The notes beneath the pieces are model-generated. The model made no database searches. It was not told the DNA's origin and saw nothing but the letters and a program-made list of their open reading frames with translations. From assembly GCF_026340305.1 (NCBI RefSeq), contig NZ_JAPEPI010000001.1:2914001-2978000 (forward strand): a DNA stretch of 64,000 nucleotides, read 5' to 3'. Position numbers and translations under genes: made by a program. The stretch is from Streptomyces sp. NBC_01381. Lineage in GTDB: Bacteria > Actinomycetota > Actinomycetes > Streptomycetales > Streptomycetaceae. Position 1 is the first letter of the stretch. Every line of letters begins with the position of its first letter. This document shows, piece after piece, positions 9,408 to 17,962 of the stretch.

Positions 9408-10796
9408 TCAGTCGTGGGAGTGCAGCGGCTTGCCCGCGAGGGCCAGGTGGGCCTCGCCCATCGCCTCGTTCTGCGTCGGGTGGGCGTGGATGAGCTGCGC
9501 GACCTCGGCCGGCAGCGCCTCCCAGTTGTAGATCAGCTGGGCTTCGCCGACCTGCTCGCCCATGCGGTCGCCGACCATGTGGACGCCGACCACGGCACCG
9601 TCCTTGACCTGGACGAGCTTGATCTCGCCCGCGGTCTTGAGGATCTTGCTCTTGCCGTTGCCCGCCAGGCTGTACTTGAGGGCGACGACCTTGTCCGCGC
9701 CGTAGATCTCCTTGGCCTTGGCCTCGGTGATGCCCACGGAGGCGACCTCGGGGTGGCAGTACGTCACCTTCGGCACGCCGTCGTAGTCGATCGGGACGGT
9801 CTTGAGACCGGCCAGGCGCTCCGCCACCAGGATGCCCTCGGCGAAGCCGACGTGCGCGAGCTGGAGGGTCGGCACCAGGTCGCCCACGGCCGAGATGGTC
9901 GGGACGTTGGTCTGCATGTACTCGTCGACCAGGACATAGCCGCGGTCCATCGCGACGCCCTGCTCCTCGTAGCCGAGACCGGCGGAGACCGGGCCGCGGC
10001 CGATGGCGACCAGAAGCACCTCGGCCTCGAAGGTCTTGCCGTCGGCGAGGGTCACGCGGACGCCGTCCTGCGTGTACTCGGCCTTCTCGAAGAAGGTGCC
10101 GAGGTTGAACTTGATGCCGCGCTTGCGGAACGCGCGCTCAAGAAGCTTCGAGGAGTTCTCGTCCTCGACCGGCACGAGGTGCTTGAGGCCCTCGACGACG
10201 GTCACCTCGGCCCCGAAGGACTTCCACGCCGAGGCGAACTCGACGCCGATGACGCCGCCGCCCAGGATGATCGCGGACTTCGGCACGCGGTCCATGACCA
10301 GCGCGTGGTCCGAGGAGATGATGCGGTTGCCGTCGATCTCCAGGCCCGGCAGCGACTTCGGCACGGAGCCGGTCGCGAGGAGCACGTGGCGGCCCTGGAT
10401 GCGCTGGCCGTTCACGTCCACGGAGGTCGGGGACGACAGCCGGCCCTCGCCCTCGATGTACGTCACCTTGCGCGAGGCGATGAGTCCCTGCAGGCCCTTG
10501 TAGAGGCCCGAGATCACGTCGTCCTTGTACTTGTGGACGGCCGCCATGTCGATGCCATCGAAGGTGGCCTTCACACCGAACTGGTCGGCCTCGCGAGCCT
10601 GGTCGGCGACCTCACCGGCGTGCAGCAGCGCCTTCGTCGGGATGCAGCCGTTGTGCAGGCAGGTGCCGCCGACCTTGCCCTTCTCGATCAGGGCGACGTC
10701 CAGGCCCAGCTGCGACGCGCGCAGTGCCGCGGCGTAACCGCCGCTACCGCCGCCGAGGATCACTAGGTCGAAAACGGTGCTGGCGTCGTTCGCCAC
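9408..10796 (-). CDS. lpdA: Dihydrolipoyl dehydrogenase (E3)
   Basis: This FAD flavoenzyme reoxidises dihydrolipoyl groups of E2 with NAD+. The 462-aa protein has the dinucleotide motif GGGSGG (15-20), the redox disulfide Cys46/Cys51 in GGTCLHNGCIPTK, a second GGGVIGVE NAD site near 180, and the C-terminal interface motif HAHPTQNE that supplies the catalytic His-Glu. The GTG at 10796 is chosen because GGAGG lies 7 bases upstream and the resulting length is that of the family. A longer in-frame reading to 11003 is low-complexity. It is followed closely by sucB. Confidence 0.96.
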   Translation of the reverse strand: MANDASTVFDLVILGGGSGGYAAALRASQLGLDVALIEKGKVGGTCLHNGCIPTKALLHAGEVADQAREADQFGVKATFDGIDMAAVHKYKDDVISGLYKGLQGLIASRKVTYIEGEGRLSSPTSVDVNGQRIQGRHVLLATGSVPKSLPGLEIDGNRIISSDHALVMDRVPKSAIILGGGVIGVEFASAWKSFGAEVTVVEGLKHLVPVEDENSSKLLERAFRKRGIKFNLGTFFEKAEYTQDGVRVTLADGKTFEAEVLLVAIGRGPVSAGLGYEEQGVAMDRGYVLVDEYMQTNVPTISAVGDLVPTLQLAHVGFAEGILVAERLAGLKTVPIDYDGVPKVTYCHPEVASVGITEAKAKEIYGADKVVALKYSLAGNGKSKILKTAGEIKLVQVKDGAVVGVHMVGDRMGEQVGEAQLIYNWEALPAEVAQLIHAHPTQNEAMGEAHLALAGKPLHSHD

Positions 10797-11044
10797 GTCA
10801 CGTCCTCCATGCATGTGCGCCGTACGCCGGACCGCTCTTCCCGGGGGACGACCGGTCGGTCGGCTGGTATTCGGCCGCTCTTGTTTCGGCCCTGTGGTGG
10901 GGGCCCTGTCCTGCCGAGAACCCATCTTCGCACTTGTCGGCGGGAGGTGGGACGGCGGGCCGGGCTGTGAGACGTCTGATTCGACACGTCCAGGGGTTAC
11001 CAAGGTGTACGAACGTACGGATTTCGTTGTGGGCGAAACCGCGC

Positions 11045-11077
11045 GGGGCCCCGGACGTACCTGCCGTCCGGGGCCCC
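11045..11077. terminator. Intrinsic terminator downstream of pepA
   Basis: Arms GGGGCCCCGGACG and CGTCCGGGGCCCC are perfectly complementary around a 7-base loop. The hairpin starts 17 bases after the pepA stop codon on the minus strand and should isolate lpdA from pepA transcription. Confidence 0.85.
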
Positions 11078-11093
11078 ACGCAACGTACGCAAA

Positions 11094-12635
11094 TCAGCCG
11101 AGGTCGCCCGCGGCCGTGCGCTCGGCGAGCCGGACCAGGGTGCGGACCGCGGAGCCGGTGCCGCCCTTGGGCGTGTAGCCGAACGGTCCGCCCTCGTTGT
11201 AGGCCGGGCCCGCGATGTCCAGGTGCGCCCAGGTGATGCCCTCGCCGACGAACTCCTGGAGGAAGAGACCGGCCACCAGACCGCCGCCCATCCGCTCGCC
11301 CATGTTGGCGATGTCGGCGGTGGGGGAGTCCATGCCCTTCTTCAGGTGCTCGGGCAGCGGCATCGGCCAGGAGTCCTCGCCCGCCTCCAGGGAGACGTCG
11401 TGGATCGCGGCGCGGAACGCGTCGTCGTTGGCCATGATGCCGAAGGTGCGGCTGCCGAGCGCCATCATCATCGCGCCGGTCAGCGTCGCCACGTCGACGA
11501 TCGCGTCGGGCTGGTCCTCGGAGGCCTTGGCGATCGCGTCGGCCAGGACGAGGCGGCCCTCGGCGTCGGTGTTGAGCACCTCCACCGTCTTGCCGCTGTA
11601 CATCCGCAGGACGTCGCCGGGGCGGGTCGCCGAGCCGGACGGCATGTTCTCGGCGAGCGCGAGCCAGCCGGTGACGTTCACCTCGAGACCCAGACGCGCG
11701 GCGGCGACGACGGCGGCGAAGACGGCCGCGGCGCCACTCATGTCGCACTTCATGGTCTCGTTGTGACCGGCGGGCTTCAGCGAGATGCCGCCCGAGTCGT
11801 ACGTGATGCCCTTGCCGACGAAGGCGAGGTGCTTCTTCGCCTTGGACGACGTGTACGACAGCTTCACCAGGCGCGGCGGGGCCTCCGAGCCGACGCCGAC
11901 ACCGAGGATGCCGCCGAAGCCGCCCTTGGTGAGCGCCTTCTCGTCCAGGACCTGGACCTTGATGCCGTGCTCCTTGCCGGCCGCGGTGACGACGGCGGCG
12001 AAGGCCTCGGGGTTCAGGTCGTTCGGCGGGGTGTTGATCAGGTCGCGGCAGCGGTTGAGCTCCTCGGACACGGCGGTGGCGCGCTCGACCGCGGCCTTGT
12101 ACGCCTTGTCGCGGGACTTGCCGCCGAGCAGGGCGATCTCGGCGAGCGGCCCCTTGGAGTCCTTGGCCGCCTTGCCGTTCTTGCCCTTCGCGGAGCCGTT
12201 CTCCTTGTACGCGTCGAACGAGTACGCGCCGAGCAGCGCGCCCTCGGCGATCGCGCCGGCGTCGTCGGCGTCCTCGGTGGGCAGCGCGAACCCGGCCTTC
12301 TTCGAGCCGGTCAGGGCGCGCGCGGCGGTGCCGGCGGCGCGGCGCAGGGCGTCGGTGCCGTACGTCTCGTCCTTCTCCGGCACCGTGCCGAGACCGACCG
12401 CGACGACGACCGGCGCCTTGAAGCCGGACGGCGCGGGCAGCTTCGTCACCTCGCCCTCGGCGCCCGAGGCACCGAGGGTCTCCAGGACGGACGCGAGCTT
12501 GCCGTCGTACGCCTTGTCCACGGACTCGGCGCCGGGCGCTACAACCGCGCCCTTGGCGCCCTTCGCTACACCGACGACGATCGCGTCGGCACGCAGGCCG
12601 GACGCGGCGGCGGTGCTGAGAGTCAGAGCAGTCAC
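11094..12635 (-). CDS. pepA: Leucyl aminopeptidase (M17)
   Basis: This cytosolic di-zinc aminopeptidase releases N-terminal residues from peptides. The 513-aa protein has an N-terminal macro-like domain and a C-terminal M17 catalytic domain. Metal and catalytic residues lie in GKGITYDSGG (Lys, Asp) and NTDAEGRLVLADA (Asp, Glu, Arg). The GTG start has only a weak purine stretch upstream. In Streptomyces pepA is a regular neighbour of lpdA. The gene is divergent from the GH114-like lipoprotein across about 270 non-coding bases. Confidence 0.95.
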   Translation of the reverse strand: MTALTLSTAAASGLRADAIVVGVAKGAKGAVVAPGAESVDKAYDGKLASVLETLGASGAEGEVTKLPAPSGFKAPVVVAVGLGTVPEKDETYGTDALRRAAGTAARALTGSKKAGFALPTEDADDAGAIAEGALLGAYSFDAYKENGSAKGKNGKAAKDSKGPLAEIALLGGKSRDKAYKAAVERATAVSEELNRCRDLINTPPNDLNPEAFAAVVTAAGKEHGIKVQVLDEKALTKGGFGGILGVGVGSEAPPRLVKLSYTSSKAKKHLAFVGKGITYDSGGISLKPAGHNETMKCDMSGAAAVFAAVVAAARLGLEVNVTGWLALAENMPSGSATRPGDVLRMYSGKTVEVLNTDAEGRLVLADAIAKASEDQPDAIVDVATLTGAMMMALGSRTFGIMANDDAFRAAIHDVSLEAGEDSWPMPLPEHLKKGMDSPTADIANMGERMGGGLVAGLFLQEFVGEGITWAHLDIAGPAYNEGGPFGYTPKGGTGSAVRTLVRLAERTAAGDLG

Positions 12636-12862
12636 GGTGGTGAATTCTCGCTTCCGTTGAGTTCCTTGGCCGATGGGGTTGGGTCGACCGGGCCCGGCGC
12701 CAGCCTAGAACGGGCCGGAAGGGCGCCGGACATGAGCCTACGCGCGTCGCGCCGATTCGATCGCGCCAGCGCAGATTCATCCGTTCGTGGCGTCATTTTC
12801 ATGTTTGGCGCGCGTGTTCACGATGGTGTACGCAGTGTGAGCGGGCCGTCGCACAGCGGCCC

Positions 12863-12912
12863 CTCCCGTGTGGTGAGCCCGCGTCACCTCCCGTACGGTG
12901 AGCCCGTGTCAG
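12863..12912. repeat. 25-base tandem duplication spanning the GH114 gene start
   Basis: Two head-to-tail 25-base units (12863-12887 and 12888-12912) differ at only a few positions. Both begin CTCCCGT and share GGTGAGCCCG. The second unit contains the GTG start codon (12906) and a TACGGT sequence 6 bases before it; the first has GCG at the matching place. See the finding on leaderless initiation. Confidence 0.85.
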
Positions 12913-13709
12913 CCCACCTTCGACGTGCCGCCGTGCTCCTCGTTCTGCTGGTGCTCGCGGGCTGCGCGGCGCCCGCGGAGGAGAAGCCGGACGAAGCGCG
13001 GTGGCAGCCGCGCCCCGGGACGGCCTGGCAGTGGCAGTTGAGCGGGAAGCTCGACCCCTCCGTCGACGTCCCCGTCTACGACATCGACGGCTTCGACCAC
13101 TCCGAGGCGACCGTCGCCGATCTGCACCGGCGCGGCCGCAAGGTCATCTGCTATCTCTCCACCGGCGCCTGGGAGGAGTTCCGCCCCGACGCGGGGAAGT
13201 TCCCCCGGGCGGTCATCGGCAGGAGCAACGGCTGGGACGGCGAGCGCTGGCTCGACATCCGTCGCACCGACGTCCTGGAACCCCTGATGGCGCAGCGCAT
13301 CGACATGTGCCGCGACAAGGGCTTCGACGCGGTCGAGCCGGACAACATGGACGGCTACGCGAACCGCACAGGATTCCGCCTCACCGGCGCCGACCAGCTC
13401 CGCTACAACCGTCTGATCGCCCGCCTCGCGCACGAGCGCGGGATGGCCGTCGGTCTGAAGAACGACCCGGACCAAATCCCGGACCTCGTCGGGGACTTCG
13501 ACTTCGCGGTGAACGAACAGTGCGCGCAGTACGAGGAGTGCGAGCGCTGGAAGCCGTTCATCGCGGCGGGCAAGGCGGTCTTCCACGTCGAGTACGAGCT
13601 GCCGACGCGGCGGTTCTGCGATCAGTCGCGGAAGCTGAACCTGTCGTCGATGCTGAAGAAGTACGAGCTGGGGGTCTGGCGCGAGGCGTGCGCCTCAGCC
13701 GAGGGCTAG
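12906..13709 (+). CDS. GH114-like (polygalactosaminidase-type) secreted lipoprotein
   Basis: The 267-aa protein begins with a lipoprotein signal peptide whose lipobox LAGC puts the lipid on Cys20. The rest is a TIM-barrel domain resembling the GH114 endo-alpha-1,4-polygalactosaminidase family, with acidic residues in VPVYDIDGFDHS and GFDAVEPDNMDGY as catalytic candidates. Activity on galactosaminogalactan-like polymers is known for some family members only. The GTG start lies in a tandemly duplicated 25-base segment and may be leaderless. The last 15 bases overlap the 3' end of cobS on the other strand. Confidence 0.88.
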   Translation: MSAHLRRAAVLLVLLVLAGCAAPAEEKPDEARWQPRPGTAWQWQLSGKLDPSVDVPVYDIDGFDHSEATVADLHRRGRKVICYLSTGAWEEFRPDAGKFPRAVIGRSNGWDGERWLDIRRTDVLEPLMAQRIDMCRDKGFDAVEPDNMDGYANRTGFRLTGADQLRYNRLIARLAHERGMAVGLKNDPDQIPDLVGDFDFAVNEQCAQYEECERWKPFIAAGKAVFHVEYELPTRRFCDQSRKLNLSSMLKKYELGVWREACASAEG

Positions 13710-14477
13710 GACGACCAGGGCCGTCGTCGCGGCGGTCTCGGCGAGGGCGCCGAAGACGTCGCCGGTGATGCCGCCGAAGCGGCGGACGCAGTGGCGCAGC
13801 AGTAGTTCGGCGGCGCAGACCGCGAGGACGACGGCGGCCGCGTACTGCACGGTCTCGTACGTTCCCAAGGACACGGCGGCGGCCGCGGCGGCCGCGGTGA
13901 CGCCGGCCGCCGTGAGCAGCGCGGCCTTCCGCGGGACGGTGCCCGCCACGGCGGCGCCGAGGCCCTCCGGGCGGGCCGCGGGTACGCCCGTGCGGGCGGC
14001 CAGGGTGAGGGCGAGCCGGGCCGCGGCCGCGGAGACGACCGCGGCGAGTGCGCCCCTGGCCCATGAGGCGTCGTAGAGCTGGAAGAGGACGGCGACCTGG
14101 GCGAGCAGCACGAAGAGCAGCGTGATGACGCCGAAGGGCCCGACGTCGGACTGCTTCATGATCCGCAGGGCGTCTTCTGGGGGCTTGGCGCTGCCGAGAC
14201 CGTCGGCGGTGTCGGCGAGGCCGTCGAGGTGGAGGCCGCGGGTCAGCGCGGCGGGGGCTGCGGCGGTCGCCACGGCGGCGAGGAGGGGACCTGCGCCGAG
14301 GGCCATGAGCGCACCGCCGAGTGCCGCGGCGAACAGCCCCACGGTGAGGCCGGCCAGCGGAGCGCAGAGCATCCCGGCACGGGCGGCTTCGCGGTCCCAC
14401 CGGGTGACCTTGACCGGCAGCGCGGTGAGGGTGCCGAAGGCGAAACGGGGGCCGTCGGCGGGGGAGGTTCGGGGCAC
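13695..14477 (-). CDS. cobS: Adenosylcobinamide-GDP ribazoletransferase (cobalamin synthase)
   Basis: This membrane enzyme joins adenosylcobinamide-GDP to alpha-ribazole in the last steps of cobalamin synthesis. The 260-aa protein has about seven hydrophobic segments and the family motif DGLADTADG (85-93), whose aspartates bind metal-diphosphate. The GTG at 14477 lacks a clear Shine-Dalgarno sequence; an internal start is possible. It lies apart from cobT and cobU but on the same strand in the same neighbourhood, as in other Streptomyces. Confidence 0.93.
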   Translation of the reverse strand: MPRTSPADGPRFAFGTLTALPVKVTRWDREAARAGMLCAPLAGLTVGLFAAALGGALMALGAGPLLAAVATAAAPAALTRGLHLDGLADTADGLGSAKPPEDALRIMKQSDVGPFGVITLLFVLLAQVAVLFQLYDASWARGALAAVVSAAAARLALTLAARTGVPAARPEGLGAAVAGTVPRKAALLTAAGVTAAAAAAAVSLGTYETVQYAAAVVLAVCAAELLLRHCVRRFGGITGDVFGALAETAATTALVVLALG

Positions 14478-14590
14478 CGCGGAAGGGTATCTGGCCTGAC
14501 CGTCGAGTCAATCGGCACCCGGCATGGGCGCTGTGCCCACCCTTCCCCAAGCTCTCGGCTTCGCTCGAGCAGGGGAGGCCCCACTCGCCT

Positions 14591-14608
14591 TGCGGAACGC
14601 CTGCCCAC
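14591..14608 (-). repeat. Dispersed repeat family B fragment
   Basis: The reverse complement of this 18-base stretch is identical to 31626-31643 (GTGGGCAGGCGTTCCGCA). A shorter shared core (GGGCAGGCGTTCCG) also occurs at about 17944-17957, next to cobT. Confidence 0.7.
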
Positions 14609-14622
14609 AGCAGGAGGCTGAT

Positions 14623-14671
14623 GCGGGGCAATCGGGTGGGTGGGCGGGAAAGATCCGCCGCGAAGCGGCGG
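14623..14671 (+). repeat. Dispersed intergenic repeat family A, copy 1
   Basis: This element contains GCGGGGCAATCGGGTGGG, then GGGAAAGATCC, then a perfect hairpin CCGCCGC-GAA-GCGGCGG. The same order recurs at 22603-22650 and 26171-26216. Confidence 0.85.
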
Positions 14672-14737
14672 CACAGGAAAGCCCCCACTCGCCCGCAGCG
14701 AAGTGCGGCAAGCGGAACCCCGGCCCAGGATGGCCCC

Positions 14738-15496
14738 ATGGCCGACTGGTGGTACCGGAACATCACGGAGCCGGGAAAGCTCCCGCTCCTCCTGGCCCTG
14801 CTCTCCTTCGTCGTCACGTTCCTCGTCACCCGCACCATCACCCGCCTCATCCGCGCGGGCAAGGGCCCCTTCCGGAACCTCAGCTCGGGCGACGTACACA
14901 TCCATCACGTCGTACCCGGCATCTTCCTCATGCTCGTCGGCGGTTTCTGGGCCGTCGCCGCGGGCTCGCACAGCCTGGGGCCGATGCTCGCGGCGGTCAT
15001 GTTCGGGATCGGCGCAGGGCTCGTCCTGGACGAGTTCGCGCTGATCCTCTACCTCGACGACGTCTACTGGAGCGAACAGGGCCGCAAGAGCGTCGAGGTG
15101 GTGATGCTCACCGCGGCCCTGGTGGTGCTCATCCTCACCGGCTTCACCCCGTTCGGCGTGGACGACATGTCGCCCGATGAGCGCAGCAACCGCGCCGCGC
15201 TCGCCCTGAACGTCGCCTTCAACTGCTGCTGCGCCCTGGTCGCCCTGGCCAAGGGCAAGCTGCAGACGGCGCTGATCGGCATGGTGATCCCGCTGGTCGC
15301 GCTGGTGGGCGCGATCCGCCTCGCCCGCCCGGGATCGGCATGGGCCAGGCGCTTCTACCGCAACCGGCACCGCTCCCGCGCCCGCGCCGGCCTGCGCGCC
15401 TACCGCCACGACCGCCGCTGGGCCGGCCCGCGCCGCAAGGTTCAGGACTGGATCGGCGGCAAGCCCGACACGGAACTCGCGCGCCCGCGCCGCTGA
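14738..15496 (+). CDS. Polytopic integral membrane protein, unknown function
   Basis: This 252-aa protein has about six hydrophobic segments between residues 12 and 200 and a strongly basic C-terminal tail (residues about 203-252, many Arg). The segment DVHIHHVVPGIFLMLVGG has two conserved-looking histidines close to a membrane helix. I do not recognise a characterised family. The ATG at 14738 follows an intergenic repeat cluster. The last 55 bases overlap the 3' end of the rhomboid-like gene on the opposite strand. Confidence 0.85.
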   Translation: MADWWYRNITEPGKLPLLLALLSFVVTFLVTRTITRLIRAGKGPFRNLSSGDVHIHHVVPGIFLMLVGGFWAVAAGSHSLGPMLAAVMFGIGAGLVLDEFALILYLDDVYWSEQGRKSVEVVMLTAALVVLILTGFTPFGVDDMSPDERSNRAALALNVAFNCCCALVALAKGKLQTALIGMVIPLVALVGAIRLARPGSAWARRFYRNRHRSRARAGLRAYRHDRRWAGPRRKVQDWIGGKPDTELARPRR

Positions 15497-16158
15497 AGCA
15501 CCGCCGAGCAGCCGCACAGGACGAGTACGGCCGCGATCGCCGCCAAATGCTCCTTGCCCGCGAGGTTGTTCTTCACGAAGACCTCGATGACCATCACGGC
15601 GATCACCAGAACCCCCGTGAACCACGCCCGGTACCGCCAGCACACATAGACCGCGAGCCCCACCACCGCGGCGGATGGACCGGTGTCGACGACCTGCGCG
15701 TTGGACGCGGGAAGCCCCAGCGGGTTGCCGGGACCCCACGCGATGCCCACGCGCGCGTAGAGCGTGCCCGCGAGGGTGGCCGCGTAGCCGATGAGGAGCG
15801 TGCGCCACCAGCCGACGCAGATCTCGGCGATGCCGAACACCAGCAGGATCTGCGCGAGCGCGCCCCAGACGGGCAGGTCGAGTGCGGGTACGAAGAGCGA
15901 GAGCGGGGTCCGCAGGAGGGCGAGCCAGAGCGGGTCCTCGGCCCGTACGGAACCGATGTTCTGGACGTACTGATAGCCCCAGGGCTGGTTCTGGACGAAC
16001 TGGCACAGGGCGGTGAGACAGACCGCGGCGAGCGTCATCGGCGCGGCCCGCCACCGCCGGGCCACGATCCCGTCCCGCACCGCGGCGTACAGCGGCCCCC
16101 ACTCGTCGCGTGCCATGCGGGCCAGGGACCGGGACAGGGACGGGGACGGGGCGCTCAT
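15442..16158 (-). CDS. Rhomboid-like membrane protein
   Basis: This 238-aa protein has about six membrane segments. GPSAAVVG (with a Ser where rhomboids have GxSx) and GKEHLAAI (with a His in a later helix) resemble the rhomboid dyad in a diverged form, so it is best called rhomboid-like, and protease activity is uncertain. Its ATG overlaps the stop of the upstream lysyltransferase-like gene by 4 bases (ATGA), which indicates coupled translation. This pairing with an MprF-like protein points to work on membrane lipids or lipid-linked proteins. The 3' end overlaps the convergent neighbour by 55 bases. Confidence 0.85.
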   Translation of the reverse strand: MSAPSPSLSRSLARMARDEWGPLYAAVRDGIVARRWRAAPMTLAAVCLTALCQFVQNQPWGYQYVQNIGSVRAEDPLWLALLRTPLSLFVPALDLPVWGALAQILLVFGIAEICVGWWRTLLIGYAATLAGTLYARVGIAWGPGNPLGLPASNAQVVDTGPSAAVVGLAVYVCWRYRAWFTGVLVIAVMVIEVFVKNNLAGKEHLAAIAAVLVLCGCSAVLQRRGRASSVSGLPPIQS

Positions 16159-17906
16159 CGTCGGGACTCCAGATGCTTGCGGTGCAGCCACTTCGGCAGG
16201 CCCGGCGCTTCCAGGAAGCCCTCCGCGCGGGCCGACGCGATGCCGATGCGCGGCAGGTCGCCGCTCTTCTCGAAGAGAAGGAAGCGCGGCTCCCAGATCG
16301 GGCGGTACTTCGCGTTGGCCCGGTACAGCGACTCGATCTGCCACCACCGGGAGAAGAAGGTGAGCAGCGAGCGCCACAACCGCAGGACCGGGCCCGCGCC
16401 GAGCCGCGAGCCACGTTCGAAGACGGACCGGAACATCGCGAAGTTCAGCGACACCTGAGTGACGTCGATCTCCGGGGCGCGCTGGAGCAGCTCGATGACC
16501 ATGAACTCCATCAGGCCGTTCTCGGCGTCGCGGTCGCGCCGCATCAGGTCGAGGGAGAGCCCGTTCGGCCCCCAGGGCACGAACGAGAGCACCGCTCTCA
16601 ACTCGCCGTCCCCGTCGGTGCATTCGAGCATCACGCACCGCCCGTCGGCAGGATCGCCGAGCCGCCCGAGCGCCATGGAGAAGCCGCGCTCGGTGGCCCC
16701 GTCGCGCCAGTCGTCGGCGCGCTCCAGCAGATACGCCATCTCGTCGGCCGGAATGTCCTCGTGACGGCGGATCCGCACCTCGTACCCGGCGCGCTTGACC
16801 CGGTTGTACGCCTGCCGGACGGTGCGCATGGCCCGTCCCTCCAGGGTGAATTCAGCGGTCTCGACGATCGCTTCGTCGCCCAGTTCGAGCGCGTCGAGCC
16901 CGTGCCGCGCGTAGATCGTGCCCGCCTCCTCGCTCGCCCCCATCACGGCCGGGATCCAGCCGTGCTCGCGGGCGTCGGCGAGCCAGGGCTCGATGGCGCC
17001 GGGCCAGGCCTCCGGATCCCCGATGGGATCACCGGAGGCCAGCGAGACGCCCCCGATGACCCGGTAGGCGACCGCGGCCTTGGCGCTCGGCGACCACACG
17101 ACGCTCTTCTCGCGGCGCAGCGCGAAGTACCCGAGCGAGTCGCGCTCCCCGTACTTGTCGAGCAGCCCGTGCAGCTTGGTCTCGTCGTCCTCGGTGAGCG
17201 GGTCGACGGCCTTGCGGGAGCGGAAGGCGGCGTACAGCACGGCAAGGAGGAGGAGCGTGCTGAGCACGTTGATGGTGACGTTGACCCAGCCCGGCGTGGC
17301 GATGCCCTCGAACCGTGTGTCGTCGGCGGCGAGCGAGACGAGCCGCATGGTGCCGTAGCGCCAGCGGTCGAGGAAGGTCGAACGGTATTCGTCGTGCGCG
17401 TGGTTGGTGACGGTGACCAGGAGCGCGGCGATCAGCGAGGTCACGAGCAGACCGCCGACCGCGACGGCCGCGGCGAGCTTGGGGTTCGAGCGGTCGCCCT
17501 TGGCGTAGAACTCCCGGCGCCCGACGATCAGCGAGGCGACGAAGGCGGCGGTCAGGACGAGGGAGATCCAGTTCTGCGCGTGCTGACGGATCTCCGGAAA
17601 GACCATCGCGAACGCGAAGAGCAGCAGAAAGAGCCCGCTGAGTACGAGGTTGAGAATCCAGGCGGCGCGTTTGCGGCGGCGCATCGTGATGGCCAGGAAC
17701 ATCGTGAACGCCCCCGAGGCGAATCCTGCCGTCAGCAGATACGGGGTGAAGTAGTTCTCGGTGTTGTGCCGCCGCAGATCCTGCCCCAGGGAGACCCAGA
17801 CCGCGCTCAGAAAGTTGATGAAGGTGACGGCGCGCAAGTACCAGACACTGAAGCCCGCGGCGATCCGTCGATTACGCCCAGAAGAAACATCCGGCTCATC
17901 TCCCAT
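16155..17906 (-). CDS. MprF-like protein with phosphatidylglycerol lysyltransferase (DUF2156) domain
   Basis: This 583-aa protein has an N-terminal half with about six membrane helices (residues about 20-235) and a cytoplasmic C-terminal GNAT-like DUF2156 domain (about 245-560) resembling the aminoacyl-phosphatidylglycerol synthase domain of MprF/LysX. Members transfer amino acids from tRNA to phosphatidylglycerol or use other acceptors, and the specificity of this one is unknown. The segment RTVRQAYNRVKRAGYEV is typical of the domain. It is the first gene of a two-gene unit with the rhomboid-like protein. No tRNA-synthetase domain is fused. Confidence 0.88.
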   Translation of the reverse strand: MGDEPDVSSGRNRRIAAGFSVWYLRAVTFINFLSAVWVSLGQDLRRHNTENYFTPYLLTAGFASGAFTMFLAITMRRRKRAAWILNLVLSGLFLLLFAFAMVFPEIRQHAQNWISLVLTAAFVASLIVGRREFYAKGDRSNPKLAAAVAVGGLLVTSLIAALLVTVTNHAHDEYRSTFLDRWRYGTMRLVSLAADDTRFEGIATPGWVNVTINVLSTLLLLAVLYAAFRSRKAVDPLTEDDETKLHGLLDKYGERDSLGYFALRREKSVVWSPSAKAAVAYRVIGGVSLASGDPIGDPEAWPGAIEPWLADAREHGWIPAVMGASEEAGTIYARHGLDALELGDEAIVETAEFTLEGRAMRTVRQAYNRVKRAGYEVRIRRHEDIPADEMAYLLERADDWRDGATERGFSMALGRLGDPADGRCVMLECTDGDGELRAVLSFVPWGPNGLSLDLMRRDRDAENGLMEFMVIELLQRAPEIDVTQVSLNFAMFRSVFERGSRLGAGPVLRLWRSLLTFFSRWWQIESLYRANAKYRPIWEPRFLLFEKSGDLPRIGIASARAEGFLEAPGLPKWLHRKHLESRR

Positions 17907-17962
17907 GAAAAGGGATCATATGGGGCGTGATGTCCTTGTTGGGGGCAGGCGTTCCGGGGTGC

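Larger units (their letters stand above)
14478..14737. other. Intergenic region rich in dispersed repeat fragments
   Basis: No gene is seen. Most of this 260-bp gap between divergent cobS and the 252-aa membrane protein is made of Streptomyces-type intergenic repeats. These include a family B fragment at 14591-14608 and a family A copy at 14623-14671, plus short GC-rich repeats to 14720. Confidence 0.65.

Noticed and set aside
7540..9531. 663-codon open frame opposite sucB, rich in Arg/Gly
   Set aside because: It is the complement of the Ala/Pro linkers and conserved E2 domains on the minus strand, so not an independent gene.
10797..11003. Longer lpdA from 11003
   Set aside because: The extra residues are low-complexity, and GGAGG with correct spacing marks the GTG at 10796.
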